Shown: positions 53,595 to 63,061 of the stretch, one piece after another | Layout: every line of letters starts with the position of its first letter | Position numbering within the stretch: position 1 is the first letter of the stretch | Assembly: GCF_000153105.1 (NCBI RefSeq) | Contig: NZ_CH672376.1 | Span: 2,046,855-2,110,854 of the forward strand | DNA from: Blastopirellula marina DSM 3645 | GTDB taxonomy: Bacteria > Planctomycetota > Planctomycetia > Pirellulales > Pirellulaceae | Length of the DNA stretch: 64,000 bases | Reading direction: 5' to 3' | Made by a program: the position numbers and the translations under genes | Notes under the pieces: model-generated | Told to the model about the DNA's origin: nothing | Database searches by the model: none | The model's input: the letters and a program-made list of their open reading frames with translations, nothing else

Positions 53595-54677
53595 ATGTTC
53601 GCAGAAGCTCTATTGCTGGCCGATCTCGAATTTCTGCCGATGCTATCTTACGGCGGCATTGCTTTCCTCGCCGTCATCGGACTGATCTTCCTGATTGTGG
53701 TGCTGCGCTATGGGGCGATCTGGTTTCAAGCGTTTGTCTCCGGCGCAGATATTAGCCTGCGCAGTTTGGTCGGCATGAGTCTACGACAAGTCCCGCCGGC
53801 GACCATCGTCACCGCGAAAATCATGGGCAAGCAAGCCGGGCTGAGCATCGACCGTCAGACCGGCATCAGCACGCAGAAGTTGGAAGCCCACTTTTTGGCA
53901 GGCGGAAATGTGATGCGTCTGATGCAAGCGTTAATCGCCGCGGATCGCGCCGGAATCGATCTCGATTTTGAACGCGCCGCCGCGATCGAACTTGCCGGCC
54001 GCGACGTATTTGACGCGGTTCGCACCAGCGTTTCGCCCAAAGTGATCGACTGTCCCACGCCGGTCGGCGGCGTCCACAAGTCGCTCAGCGCCGTCGCCAA
54101 AGATGGAGTCGAACTGTTAGTGCGCGCCCGCGTGACCGTACGAACCAATCTGGCCCAGTTGATCGGCGGCGCCACCGAAGAAACGATTGTCGCCCGCGTT
54201 TGTCAAGGGATTGTCACGGTGATCGGTTCTTCCAACACGCATATGGAAGTGTTGGAGACGCCAGCCAACATCTCGCGCGGAGTGCTGGAGCGAGGGCTCG
54301 ACGCGAACACCGCGTTTGAGATTGTCTCGATTGACATTCTGGATGTCGATGTCGGCAAAAACATCGGCGCTCGTCTGCAGACCGATCAGGCCGAAGCCGA
54401 CACGCGCGTCGCTCGAGCGTTGGCCGAAATACGACGCGCCGAAGCGGTCGCCTTCGAGCAGGAAATGGTCGCCAAAGTGGTCGACTGTCGCGTCGCGATG
54501 GTGCGTGCCGAAGCCCAGGTCCCCAAAGCGCTCGCGTTTGCGATTCGAGAAGGCAACTTGTACTCGACCGGCGCCCCCGTGCTGTTTCTCAATCGTTCTA
54601 CCAACACGCGCCCGGTTGATGGTCTCTCGACCGACGGCCCCCTGCTGATGCCGCCGCAATCCGGCGACGACAACTAG
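53595..54677 (+). CDS. floA: flotillin-like protein FloA
   Basis: A 360-residue UPF0365/FloA protein with GGAAAC ahead of the ATG. It has an N-terminal membrane hairpin ([28 protein letters not shown]), then the SPFH-like core: [47 protein letters not shown], and a coiled-coil region rich in [19 protein letters not shown] near residues 270-300. FloA scaffolds membrane microdomains and affects membrane fluidity and wall synthesis. The C-terminus overlaps by 4 bp the convergent methyltransferase gene. Confidence 0.95.
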   Translation: MFAEALLLADLEFLPMLSYGGIAFLAVIGLIFLIVVLRYGAIWFQAFVSGADISLRSLVGMSLRQVPPATIVTAKIMGKQAGLSIDRQTGISTQKLEAHFLAGGNVMRLMQALIAADRAGIDLDFERAAAIELAGRDVFDAVRTSVSPKVIDCPTPVGGVHKSLSAVAKDGVELLVRARVTVRTNLAQLIGGATEETIVARVCQGIVTVIGSSNTHMEVLETPANISRGVLERGLDANTAFEIVSIDILDVDVGKNIGARLQTDQAEADTRVARALAEIRRAEAVAFEQEMVAKVVDCRVAMVRAEAQVPKALAFAIREGNLYSTGAPVLFLNRSTNTRPVDGLSTDGPLLMPPQSGDDN

Positions 54678-55477
54678 AGCGGCGGCTTGGTCGCCAAAGT
54701 CGCGATCGTGGTGGGCGAGAACTGGTTTAATCGCGTCGCCGCATCGGACCACCAATCTTCGTAGATGTCGATCAATACGAGCCCAGCGGCGAGTTGCCCG
54801 CCGATTTGCGACTGCAGGCTATGGCTGAACTCGAGCGCTTCTCCGCCGGCCAGTTGGCGACGGCGCGTCTCGCTCAGGTCGGGGTGAATCGATTCGTCAT
54901 AAGGGAGTCGATATCGGACCTGCAGCGTTTCTGTCGCCGCGTCTTCTTCATGATCGAATAGAAAATAGCTGGGGTTCATAAAGCCGGCCAGCAGGCGACC
55001 ACCGGGGCGCAGTACCCGCGCCGCTTCTCTCCATACCGGCTGAATGTCACGGACAAACACGTTCGAGCAGGGATGGAAGATCAGATCGAACGAAGCGTCG
55101 GCAAAGCGAGTGAGATCGGCCATGTCTCCTTGCTCCAGACGAATCCGCAGCCCTTCCCTTTCGGCCACTAGCCGATCAAGCGCCAGTTGTTCGTCCGAAA
55201 GATCGAAACTGGTGACATCGGCGCCGGCCGCGGCCAAGGTTGGTGATTGTTGGCCGCCGCCAGACGCGAGACAGAGCACCTGCTTGCCTGGCAGATCGCC
55301 AAACCAAGACCTCGGCACGGCTTGGGTCGGCGTGAGGATCACTTGCCAGTCGCCGGCTCGCGCTCGGGCCACGGTCGCGGCATCGATGGGAAGTGACCAG
55401 GGGTTACCGCTGCGTGCGGCGTCATTCCAAGCGGCGCGATTGTGCGCCAAGATGTGATCGTCGGTCGGTCGCGTCAT
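54674..55477 (-). CDS. class I SAM-dependent methyltransferase
   Basis: A 267-residue Rossmann-fold methyltransferase: [23 protein letters not shown] (motif I region), [11 protein letters not shown] (acidic), [20 protein letters not shown] (motifs II-III), and [11 protein letters not shown] (post-III). The N-terminus has a short [13 protein letters not shown] segment seen in many class I members. Substrate unknown. Cytoplasmic, no signal. Its end overlaps the floA end by 4 bp. Confidence 0.9.
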   Translation of the reverse strand: MTRPTDDHILAHNRAAWNDAARSGNPWSLPIDAATVARARAGDWQVILTPTQAVPRSWFGDLPGKQVLCLASGGGQQSPTLAAAGADVTSFDLSDEQLALDRLVAEREGLRIRLEQGDMADLTRFADASFDLIFHPCSNVFVRDIQPVWREAARVLRPGGRLLAGFMNPSYFLFDHEEDAATETLQVRYRLPYDESIHPDLSETRRRQLAGGEALEFSHSLQSQIGGQLAAGLVLIDIYEDWWSDAATRLNQFSPTTIATLATKPPL

Positions 55478-55610
55478 CGATTGGGTTCACCGCACAGAGT
55501 CTGTAAGTCGTCATACCGCCGCTATTGCGACGCAATCGATACAATTAAGGTTCGCTTTCTCGGCAGTTTTTTTGTCGATTGATGGGCGTTTTATGACAAG
55601 GGAGAGCGGA

Positions 55611-56429
55611 ATGAGTCACGGCCAATTGCACCAGATCGTCGCAGCGCTTTACCTGATCGTCGGTTGGTGGTTCTTCGCGGGCAACTGTCTCGCTGCAGAG
55701 CCAGCCGCCGAATACCCGCCAGGTAAACTGGGAGAAGTCGTCCGGCTTGGCGAAGAGATCGTCCTGCGAACCAACGAGCATCCTCTCTCGAAACCCTATG
55801 TCGGCAACGCGCTGCGCTGCACGTCGTGTCATTTGGAAGGGGGAAAGCATCCGCAGGCAGGCAGCTTTTTGCAAACGGCCGCCGCCTATCCCGCCTGGTC
55901 GCCGCGTGAGAAACGCGTGATCACGCTCGAAGATCGCGTGCTGAACTGCTTCATGCGCAGTCAGAACGGCGTTCGTCCGCCGAACGGGAGTCAGGTCGCA
56001 GTCGCGGTGACAGCGTATATCACTTGGCTATCGACCGGCGCCGAGATCCAAATGAACGCCGAAAAGCCGCTCGGCCCCAACCATGTGCCGCCGATTGATC
56101 TTGCCGCGCATCAGCCGGCCAGTAGCGAGCGTGGCGAGATTGTCTACCTGCAGAGGTGCGCTGAGTGTCACGGCGAAGATGGCGGCGGCGATGACGACAA
56201 CCCGCCGCTCTGGGGCGATCGATCGTACAACGACGGCGCCGGCCTGAGCCGCGTCGAGAAGCTGGCGCCTTGGTTGAAAGTAGCGATGCCGCTGGATGAC
56301 GCGACGCTGACCGAGCAAGAAGCGATCGACGTCGCCGCGTTCGTGAACAGCTACGCGCGGCCCCACTTCAACTTGAAAGAGCACTTGCCGCCGCTGGAGA
56401 AGCGCGGTGAGTACAACGCCGAAAAGTAG
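55611..56429 (+). CDS. exported dihaem cytochrome c, TsdA-like
   Basis: 272 residues from ATG 55611 with GGGAGAG just upstream. Signal peptide (LHQIVAALYLIVGWWFFAGNCLAA), then two cytochrome c domains: CTSCHLEGGKHP near residue 70 and CAECHGEDGGG near 184. Between them RVLNCFMRSQNGVRPP carries a Cys 39 residues after the first haem His. Thiosulfate dehydrogenases of the TsdA type have such a Cys as haem ligand at a similar distance and a similar NCF-RS-NG motif. Function as TsdA-like thiosulfate or other sulfur oxidase, or as electron carrier, is inferred. It precedes the flavoprotein cluster on the same strand. Confidence 0.85.
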   Translation: MSHGQLHQIVAALYLIVGWWFFAGNCLAAEPAAEYPPGKLGEVVRLGEEIVLRTNEHPLSKPYVGNALRCTSCHLEGGKHPQAGSFLQTAAAYPAWSPREKRVITLEDRVLNCFMRSQNGVRPPNGSQVAVAVTAYITWLSTGAEIQMNAEKPLGPNHVPPIDLAAHQPASSERGEIVYLQRCAECHGEDGGGDDDNPPLWGDRSYNDGAGLSRVEKLAPWLKVAMPLDDATLTEQEAIDVAAFVNSYARPHFNLKEHLPPLEKRGEYNAEK

Positions 56430-56820
56430 GGCCTGCCGTGCCCAAAGATGTTCGGCAAAACATGCGTCGGTTAGCACGAGATTTTGCCGATTTCCGGGCG
56501 GCATTGCCACGGCGTTGAGCGGCAAAGGCGCCCGAACTCTTCGAATCGTCGCCCGCTGATTAAAAATGGAGCAACTTGTCCACTTTAGCTGCTAGGGATT
56601 TGCGCAGCACCTGGGCAAACTCATCACAGCGGTCAAATAATTGCGCGATTCCCCCCCTGCTCTGCCGATCGCAAACTTAGGTCGGCCATGCAGTTACTGT
56701 TCTTCGGGCGCCTGGCTCCCACTCGTCCATCGCTGCGATTGGCATTCTTCTTGCAAAGAGTCTGCCGACAGCCAGACGGTCGATGTTGGAACATTCTTCA
56801 CGTGGGGAAACGTTGTCTCG
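56430..56820. other. intergenic region before the flavoprotein gene
   Basis: About 390 bases. An open frame continuous with the flavoprotein gene extends into it but lacks a plausible start or conserved residues before 56821. Promoter region likely; nothing else recognised. Confidence 0.45.
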
Positions 56821-58779
56821 ATGGGCGCAGCTCAACAGACGTTAGTCGTGGTCGGCAACGGCATGGTGAGCCATGCTCTTTGTCAACGTCTTGTCGCTGA
56901 CCGCGAAAGGCTTTCCTATTCGATCATCGTGATCGGCGAAGAGCCGCGCACGGCCTATGATCGCGTGCGGCTCACCAAATACTTTGAGACGCCGGATCCC
57001 GAGGTGTTGCAACTCGCGACGCGCCAGTGGTATGAAGACCACGGCATTCAACTGCGGACCGGCGACGCGGTGATCGAGATTGATCGCGATCGTCACGAAG
57101 TAACCTGTGCGTCGGGCGACAAGCTGGGCTACGATCGCTTGGTGATGGCGACCGGATCGCGCGCCTGGCGGCCTGATGTTCCCGGCGTCGAACTCGACGG
57201 CGTTTATCTTTACCGCACGCTCGACGATGTCGACGCGATCCGCAATCACGCACTGCGGGCAAAATCAGCGGCGGTGATCGGCGGCGGGCTGCTTGGTTTG
57301 GAAGCGGCCAAGGCGCTGCATGACTATGGGCTTGAAGTTCACATCATCGAAGTTGCGCCCGGCCTGATGCCGCGTCAACTCGACGCCGATTGCGGCGCGT
57401 TTCTCAAAGAAAAGATCGAGCAACTTGGTTGTCAGGTGCACCTCATCAAGCGTTCGACCGAAATCATCGCCGATGGTCACAGCCGCGTGCTGCAGTTCGC
57501 GAGCGGAGACTCGCTGAGCGTCGACATGGTGGTGATCTCGGCCGGCATTCGCCCGCGTGCCGAACTTGCCGCTCAGGCCGAGTTGGCGATCGGCAAGCGA
57601 GGGGGGATCGAAGTCGACGATGCGCTGCGGACCAGCGATCCGCAGATCTTTGCGATCGGCGAATGCGCCGAACATCGCGGCATGGTCTATGGTTTGGTCG
57701 GGCCCGGCATCGCGATGGCGACAACGCTGGGAGACAATTTGCTCGGCGGATCCTCCCGATTTGTCGGCGCCGATCAATCGGCCCGACTGAAACTGTTGGA
57801 TATCGACGTAACTTCGTTGGGATCGCCGCTGGGAGATTCCCCGAATATCACGCTGATCGCCGCGGCGGGTGACGACTACGCGCGCAAGATCCTCTTGCTC
57901 GGCGGCAAAGCGGTCGGTGCGTTTGGCGTGGGGCCCTGGAGCGAATGTGAACGTTTGCGAACCGTGATCGACGCCGGCGGTCGTATCTGGCCTTGGCAAC
58001 AAGCTCGGTTCCAGCGAACCGGCAACGTCTGGGGAAGCGATGCCAGCGTGCAACAGTGGCCCGACGGCGCGATCATTTGCAGCTGTAAGAACGTCACCAA
58101 AGGAGCGATTGATTTGGCGGTCGCCTCCGGGTGTGCGTCCGTGGCCGAAGTCGCCCATGCGACCGGCGCATCGACCTCGTGCGGATCGTGCCAACCGCTG
58201 GTGAAACAGATCTTGGGTTCATCCGAAGTTGTTACTCGCATTCCTGGGCGAAACTCGCTGTTATCCGCGTCCATCTTGACGCTCTTGGGGATGACGACGT
58301 TGCTGTTAATTGGACAAGTCGCAGCGGCCGAATCGGTCGATTCGTTTCGTTATCAGCTGTCGCTCCTGTGGCGCAATGACCTGCTCAAGCAGATCACCGG
58401 CTACGGACTGCTGGCGGTCATGTTGGCCAGCACGTTGTTTACGCTGCGGAAACGCTGGCCGCGCATGACGTGGGGCGAGTATGGCTATTGGCGCGCGTTT
58501 CACGCGATCGTTGGTTTTACAACACTGGGCGGGTTGTGGCTGCACACCGGGGGCGGGCTCGGCGCCAATTTGAACTTATGGCTATCGCTGGCGTTTATCG
58601 CGCTGGCGATCACCGGCGGTTTGACCGGCGCCGCAGCGGCGCTCGAAAGCCAATTTACCGGCGACGTCGCGATTTGGCTGCGAAAATATCGTCCCTGGAT
58701 CAATCAAATTCATATTTGGATTCTGGTCCCGCTCGGCGTGTTTCTCGCATTTCATGTGACCTGCGTTTATTACTTCTAA
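56821..58779 (+). CDS. NirB-like FAD/NAD flavoprotein fused to BFD [2Fe-2S] and bis-haem b membrane domain
   Basis: 652 residues. The start at ATG 56821 begins directly before the FAD-binding motif VVVGNGMVSHALCQRL. Next come a NAD-binding motif AAVIGGGLLGLEAAKAL, a LMPRQLD block, and FAIGECAEHRG, all as in nitrite-reductase large subunit N-terminal and rubredoxin-reductase families. A BFD domain follows: CSC near 419-421 and CGSC near 454-457, giving four Cys for a [2Fe-2S] cluster. The last 190 residues hold about five membrane helices, two of which carry His561-x13-His575 and His631-x13-His645, the ferric-reductase/NOX pattern for two haems b. There is no siroheme sulfite/nitrite reductase part. 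It may carry electrons from NAD(P)H to the periplasmic haem proteins encoded next. Confidence 0.9.
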   Translation: MGAAQQTLVVVGNGMVSHALCQRLVADRERLSYSIIVIGEEPRTAYDRVRLTKYFETPDPEVLQLATRQWYEDHGIQLRTGDAVIEIDRDRHEVTCASGDKLGYDRLVMATGSRAWRPDVPGVELDGVYLYRTLDDVDAIRNHALRAKSAAVIGGGLLGLEAAKALHDYGLEVHIIEVAPGLMPRQLDADCGAFLKEKIEQLGCQVHLIKRSTEIIADGHSRVLQFASGDSLSVDMVVISAGIRPRAELAAQAELAIGKRGGIEVDDALRTSDPQIFAIGECAEHRGMVYGLVGPGIAMATTLGDNLLGGSSRFVGADQSARLKLLDIDVTSLGSPLGDSPNITLIAAAGDDYARKILLLGGKAVGAFGVGPWSECERLRTVIDAGGRIWPWQQARFQRTGNVWGSDASVQQWPDGAIICSCKNVTKGAIDLAVASGCASVAEVAHATGASTSCGSCQPLVKQILGSSEVVTRIPGRNSLLSASILTLLGMTTLLLIGQVAAAESVDSFRYQLSLLWRNDLLKQITGYGLLAVMLASTLFTLRKRWPRMTWGEYGYWRAFHAIVGFTTLGGLWLHTGGGLGANLNLWLSLAFIALAITGGLTGAAAALESQFTGDVAIWLRKYRPWINQIHIWILVPLGVFLAFHVTCVYYF

Positions 58780-58799
58780 ATACGGACGAACGGCGAATC

Positions 58800-60146
58800 A
58801 TGGCCCGATATGGCGTAGCGATCTGGGCGGCGCTGCTTACCTTGGCGGTAAGCGCACCGCTGGTCTATTCGCTGTTTGTCGTCGAGCCAAGCGTCGCGAA
58901 GTCCGTCTTTCTGCCGGGTGAAACGACGCATGGGCACTATCAAATTGAGTTGAAGTGCAGCGCCTGTCATGACGCCGGCGCCGGAGTCAACAACAACTCG
59001 TGTCGCGATTGTCATACGGCGCTTCAAGAGTACGACACGCATCCCGCGAAGAAATTTCGCGACCCGACCAACGCGCATCGTTTAGAGAAGATTGAAGCTC
59101 GCGAGTGCGTGACTTGCCATCGCGAGCATGATCCGCATGAGACGACCGCGATGGGAGTGACGATCCCCACCAACTATTGCGTCTATTGTCACGACGAGAT
59201 CGCGCAATCACGACCCAGTCACGCTAACTTTGAATTCAACACTTGCACCACCTCCGGCTGTCACAACTACCACGACAACTCGGCGTTGTACGAAGACTTT
59301 TTGTTCAAGCACGACGGCGCATCGGACATCCTGGCTGATCCGCACGTCCCGTTGCTCTCTCCAGAGATAGATCCCGCCAAAAGGGTCGTCAAGCCAGATG
59401 CGCCGGCGGGAACAAAATACGACGCAACGCTCGAAACAGATTGGCGCGAAACGGCCCATGCCGCCGCCGGCGTCAACTGTGCCGGGTGCCACGCGCAGCC
59501 GGTGGAAAAAGGTGGAACGGCCAAATGGCGCGAACAGCTAACGACGCACGACTGCGAAACGTGTCACCAGAGCGAGCATGCCGGGTTTCTGCAGGGGATG
59601 CACGGAATGCGGATTGCGGCCGGTTTGTCGCCGATGACTCCAGAGCAAGCGCGATTGCCCATGAAAGCGGCGGCCGCGCATCGCGAGCTGAGTTGCACGT
59701 CGTGTCACGATGATCATCGGTTTGATACGCAACACGCGGCGGTCAACGCTTGTTTGAATTGTCATGACGATGAACATTCGCAAGCCTATCAAGCCTCTTC
59801 CCATTTCGAACTCTGGAAAGCGGAAGTCGCCGGCACGGCGCCGGCCGGTTCCGGCGTCAGCTGTGCGACGTGTCATCTGCCGCGCGTCGAGGAAGGACGC
59901 CGCGTCACCGTTCAACACAATCAAAACGCGAACCTGCAGCCCAACGAGGCGATGGTTCGCTCGGTCTGCCTGAACTGCCATGGGTTGCAGTTTTCGCTCG
60001 ACTCGCTGGCCGACACCCAACTGCTGGAAAACTGTTTTCAGGCGAAGCCGACCGTGCATGTCGAGAGCCTGGAAATGGCCAAGGCCTGGTTCGAAGCGAA
60101 AGAGCGAGAGAAACAGGCGAGAAACCGCAAACAGTCAAGCGACTGA
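58800..60146 (+). CDS. 11-haem periplasmic cytochrome c, membrane anchored
   Basis: 448 residues from ATG 58800, 20 bp after the flavoprotein stop. N-terminal anchor (VAIWAALLTLAVSAPLVYSLFVV), then ten CxxCH motifs (CSACH, CRDCH, CVTCH, CVYCH, CAGCH, CETCH, CTSCH, CLNCH, CATCH, CLNCH) plus one CTTSGCH (CX4CH), so up to eleven haems. Many further His act as candidate axial ligands. It lacks a recognisable hydroxylamine-oxidase or NrfA catalytic signature. The role is probably electron transfer or storage in the periplasm, fed by the fused flavocytochrome encoded before it. Ribosome-binding site is weak. Confidence 0.92.
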   Translation: MARYGVAIWAALLTLAVSAPLVYSLFVVEPSVAKSVFLPGETTHGHYQIELKCSACHDAGAGVNNNSCRDCHTALQEYDTHPAKKFRDPTNAHRLEKIEARECVTCHREHDPHETTAMGVTIPTNYCVYCHDEIAQSRPSHANFEFNTCTTSGCHNYHDNSALYEDFLFKHDGASDILADPHVPLLSPEIDPAKRVVKPDAPAGTKYDATLETDWRETAHAAAGVNCAGCHAQPVEKGGTAKWREQLTTHDCETCHQSEHAGFLQGMHGMRIAAGLSPMTPEQARLPMKAAAAHRELSCTSCHDDHRFDTQHAAVNACLNCHDDEHSQAYQASSHFELWKAEVAGTAPAGSGVSCATCHLPRVEEGRRVTVQHNQNANLQPNEAMVRSVCLNCHGLQFSLDSLADTQLLENCFQAKPTVHVESLEMAKAWFEAKEREKQARNRKQSSD

Positions 60147-60194
60147 CGAGCCAAGTGGTTATTCCATCGAACATATCCCAAAGGAGCTAGAAGC

Positions 60195-60812
60195 ATGTCA
60201 TTACGAAATTGCAGCGTACTCTGGTTGTGCGCGATTACGACGATCGTTGGGGGACTGACCGGCTGCGGGCCAGCCGCGGGAGGCGCTGTTGGAGTACCGT
60301 CGACCGCAGGCGGCGGCATCTCGCCGAAGAAATTTGCGGATGCGGTTCACTCGGTCATGATGGCCGACCGAACCGTCTATACCAAGCATGTCGTCAATCG
60401 CTTGAAGAGTCAGGAGAGCTCGGTCACTCCGAGCGAATATTGGAAGGACGAAGACGACACGATTCCGCTGCCGGCGCAGATGTTTCGGATGGGATCAGAA
60501 ATCGTCGCCGACGATGAGGACGCAGGCTTCCAGTACGCTCTGAAATCAAAGTGGCCGCTTAACGATCAGAACAAAGCGGCGACGCCGGTCGAAATCGAGG
60601 CGCTCGAATATGTCGCCGAGCATGACGATAACTTTTATGGTGAAGAAGAACTCGCCGGCCAGAAGTATCTGGTCGCGGTCTACGCCGACAAAGCGGTCGC
60701 CAACGCTTGCTTCGATTGCCACAACAATCATCCGAATCGAGGCGCAGAATTCCCCGAGTTCAAAATGGGGGACACGATGGGGGGAGTGATTGTCCGCGTG
60801 CCGATCGACTAG
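60195..60812 (+). CDS. Tll0287-like haem lipoprotein (DUF3365)
   Basis: A 205-residue lipoprotein with AAGGAG ahead of its ATG and lipobox LTGC at about 21-24. The mature part matches the DUF3365/Tll0287-like haem domain: an N-terminal helix with AVHSVMMADRTVYTKHVVN, RMGSEIVADDEDAGFQYAL-like strands, and the C-terminal ADKAVANACFDCHNNHPNRG with CxxCH at 172-176, then GDTMGGVIVRVP. Such domains are redox or gas-sensing haem proteins in the periplasm. It lies 48 bp after the 11-haem gene, in the same likely operon. Confidence 0.9.
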   Translation: MSLRNCSVLWLCAITTIVGGLTGCGPAAGGAVGVPSTAGGGISPKKFADAVHSVMMADRTVYTKHVVNRLKSQESSVTPSEYWKDEDDTIPLPAQMFRMGSEIVADDEDAGFQYALKSKWPLNDQNKAATPVEIEALEYVAEHDDNFYGEEELAGQKYLVAVYADKAVANACFDCHNNHPNRGAEFPEFKMGDTMGGVIVRVPID

Positions 60813-61048
60813 CGTCGGCTCGTCGCTTGTTCGGCGAGAGAAGATTACGCCGGCGATCGCCGCGCTGGCCAGCCGCCATCACGACTACGGCGTAAAGGCG
60901 GAGGACTACCAACCGGTCGGCGCCGCGTTGTTGGGGCGCTCGACCAAAGTTTGGAGATGCGTTCACGCCGGAAACGAATGAGGCCTGGACCGTGGTTTAC
61001 ACGACCCTCGCCGGAGCGATGATCACGGCCTGCGAAGCGGCGCCGTAG
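60813..61048 (+). pseudogene. decayed bacterial globin, C-terminal part
   Basis: Translating from about 60830 gives KITPAIAALASRHHDYGVKAE then DYQPVGAALL, matching globin helices E-G with proximal-type His in RHHDYGV. The frame breaks at about 60933; adding one base gives W-A-L-D-Q-S-L, and a second single-base loss near 60954 is needed to reach DAFTPETNEAWTVVYTTLAGAM ending at TAG 61046. The N-terminal two-thirds are absent; the upstream DNA belongs to the Tll0287-like gene. Two shifts plus truncation indicate a pseudogene, not a sequencing slip alone. Confidence 0.78.
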
Positions 61049-61071
61049 TCGGATCGCTCTTTGGGGAGCGA

Positions 61072-61290
61072 TCACTCGGCAATTTTTTCAAACCGCGGAA
61101 TCGTTTTACCGTCCATCTCGACTGTTTCGGCAAACATCGCGGCTGGCCGGACCCAAAGACCATGCGGGGGATATTCTTGGCGATAGACGACCAGCAGTTC
61201 TTCGGTTTCGCTGTGCCGTGCGACGCCGAGCACGGTATATTCCGGCCCTTTGTAGTGGCGATAACGGCCAGGGGAAATATGGGCGTCCAT
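61072..61290 (-). CDS. DUF1653 domain-containing protein
   Basis: 72 residues from ATG 61290; the longer frame adds 23 unlikely residues. The whole protein is a DUF1653 domain: GRYRHYKGPEYTVLGVARHSE, ELLVVYRQEY, LWVRPAAMFAETV, GKTIPRFEKI. The family is small, cytoplasmic and of unknown function. It is convergent with the globin remnant and divergent from the ATP-grasp gene. Confidence 0.88.
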   Translation of the reverse strand: MDAHISPGRYRHYKGPEYTVLGVARHSETEELLVVYRQEYPPHGLWVRPAAMFAETVEMDGKTIPRFEKIAE

Positions 61291-61591
61291 GGTGCGGTTC
61301 CCGTCGATAGGATTAATTCTGGAGAGTGGCCAAGTTAATGGTCGCGGCGGCTCTTTCAATTGATATCATGAATGCGCAACGGCCGTCAGGCCGCGCAAAC
61401 TTTCAATCAGGCTGCGCGAAAAACGGGCATTTGCCCTTGGGGACTTTTTGTCCGAGGGCAAAATAAACAGCGCAAACGATTGAAAACAGTTAATTTGCGA
61501 TTCATTTCCGTCCTTGTGACGACGTGGCACAGAACGTGCTACTTTCACCCTACGCTGAGAAAACCCCATCGAAGCGCAGGAGCCGCACGTC
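61291..61591. other. divergent intergenic region before the ATP-grasp gene
   Basis: About 300 bases. A TTGTGA and TGCTAC pair with 17 bp between (near 61514-61543) is a weak sigma-70-like candidate promoter for the plus-strand gene. Nothing else seen. Confidence 0.35.
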
Positions 61592-63061
61592 ATGCAACAA
61601 CAAACATCCATGGAACAAATTAACGGAGTTTCGGAGTACGACGTCGGCGATTTTTACGACGAAATGTTCGCGCACGATTCGTCGCCTCGCGACAATTGCA
61701 ACTTACTCTACAAACGGGTCATCGGTCTGACGTCGCTGGATCTGCAGCGTCGCAAATTGGCGGCCGAGCGATCAATGGTGCGTCTTGGGATCACTTTCAA
61801 CGTCTATGGAGACGAAGAAGGGACCGAGCGGATCATTCCTTTCGATATTCTCCCGCGGATTATCAACGCCGACGAGTGGCAATGGGTCACCGACGGCCTG
61901 AAGCAGCGCATCGCCGCGTTGAATCTATTTATCGGCGACATTTACAGCGATCAGAAGATCCTAAAAGATCGCGCGATTCCCGAACATGTCGTCCGTTCCG
62001 CCGCTTCCTTCCGACCGCAATGCGTGGGGCTAAAGCCTCCCAAGGGGATCTGGTGTCATATCACCGGAACCGACCTGGTGCGGGATCAAGAGGGAAAGTT
62101 CTACGTTCTCGAAGACAACCTGCGCTGCCCGTCCGGCGTTTCCTACGTTCTGCAAAATCGCCAGTTGATGAAGCAGGCGTTTCCCGATCTGTTTGAATCG
62201 CTGTCGGTCCGCCCGATTGACGACTATTGCGGCAAGCTGCTCGACGCGCTCAACTATTTGGCGGAAGACCGGACCGATACTCCCACCGTGGGCGTGCTGA
62301 CGCCGGGGGTCTACAACTCCGCCTATTTCGAGCATTCGTTCCTGGCCCAGCAGATGGGGGTCGATCTGGTCGAAGGCCGCGATCTGGTCGTGCAAGACAA
62401 AAAAGTCTACATGCGCACGACGAAGGGACTGGCTCGGATCGATGTCTTGTATCGTCGCATTGACGACGATTTTATCGATCCGAAAGTCTTCCGTGAAGAT
62501 TCGCTGCTAGGCGTGCCTGGTCTGATCGAAGCTTATGAGGCCGGCAACATCGCTCTGGCGAACGCGCCCGGCACTGGAATCGCCGACGACAAGGTCGTTT
62601 ACGCCTATGTGCCGGAGATGATCAAGTATTATCTGGGTGAAGACCCGATCTTGTCGAACGTCCCGACTTTTGTATGTTGGGACGAGAAGCAACGCGATCA
62701 TGTGCTGAAAAATCTGGATAAGTTTGTCGTTAAGCCGGCCAATGAGTCAGGCGGATACGGCATGCTGATCGGCCCCCGATCAACCCGCGAAGAACAAGCG
62801 AAATTCGCCGACTTGATCAAAGCCAATCCACGCAATTACATCGCCCAACCGACGCTTAGTCTCTCCCGAGCGCCGGTGATTATTGAGGATCACCTGGAAG
62901 GACGTCACGTCGACTTGCGACCGTTTATCATCTACGGTCGCGACGTATTCGTGCTGCCAGGCGGATTAACCCGAGTCGCTTTGAAAAAGGGCTCACTCGT
63001 GGTTAACTCCTCGCAAGGCGGCGGGAGCAAAGATACCTGGGTTGTTGAGGAACTGCCGTAA
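61592..63061 (+). CDS. circularly permuted type 2 ATP-grasp protein
   Basis: 489 residues with CAGGAG upstream of the ATG. Family features: [16 protein letters not shown] near residue 20, [23 protein letters not shown], a central [60 protein letters not shown] (ATP-grasp loop), and [15 protein letters not shown] at the end. These proteins occur with alpha-E, transglutaminase-like and proteasome-like protease genes and are thought to form peptide-type bonds. The alpha-E gene overlaps its stop codon by one base. Confidence 0.94.
   Translation: MQQQTSMEQINGVSEYDVGDFYDEMFAHDSSPRDNCNLLYKRVIGLTSLDLQRRKLAAERSMVRLGITFNVYGDEEGTERIIPFDILPRIINADEWQWVTDGLKQRIAALNLFIGDIYSDQKILKDRAIPEHVVRSAASFRPQCVGLKPPKGIWCHITGTDLVRDQEGKFYVLEDNLRCPSGVSYVLQNRQLMKQAFPDLFESLSVRPIDDYCGKLLDALNYLAEDRTDTPTVGVLTPGVYNSAYFEHSFLAQQMGVDLVEGRDLVVQDKKVYMRTTKGLARIDVLYRRIDDDFIDPKVFREDSLLGVPGLIEAYEAGNIALANAPGTGIADDKVVYAYVPEMIKYYLGEDPILSNVPTFVCWDEKQRDHVLKNLDKFVVKPANESGGYGMLIGPRSTREEQAKFADLIKANPRNYIAQPTLSLSRAPVIIEDHLEGRHVDLRPFIIYGRDVFVLPGGLTRVALKKGSLVVNSSQGGGSKDTWVVEELP

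Noticed and set aside
56641-56820. N-terminal extension of the flavoprotein by 60 residues
   Set aside because: The extension has no ribosome-binding site or conserved features, and the ATG at 56821 is right before the FAD-binding motif where the family starts.
57265-58194. Minus-strand open frame of 309 codons opposite the flavoprotein
   Set aside because: Shadow frame with no motif; the plus-strand product has FAD, NAD and [2Fe-2S] motifs.
56821-58779. Assimilatory nitrite reductase large subunit (nirB)
   Set aside because: The siroheme and [4Fe-4S] domains of NirB are absent; only the N-terminal flavin and BFD parts match, followed by a membrane haem domain.
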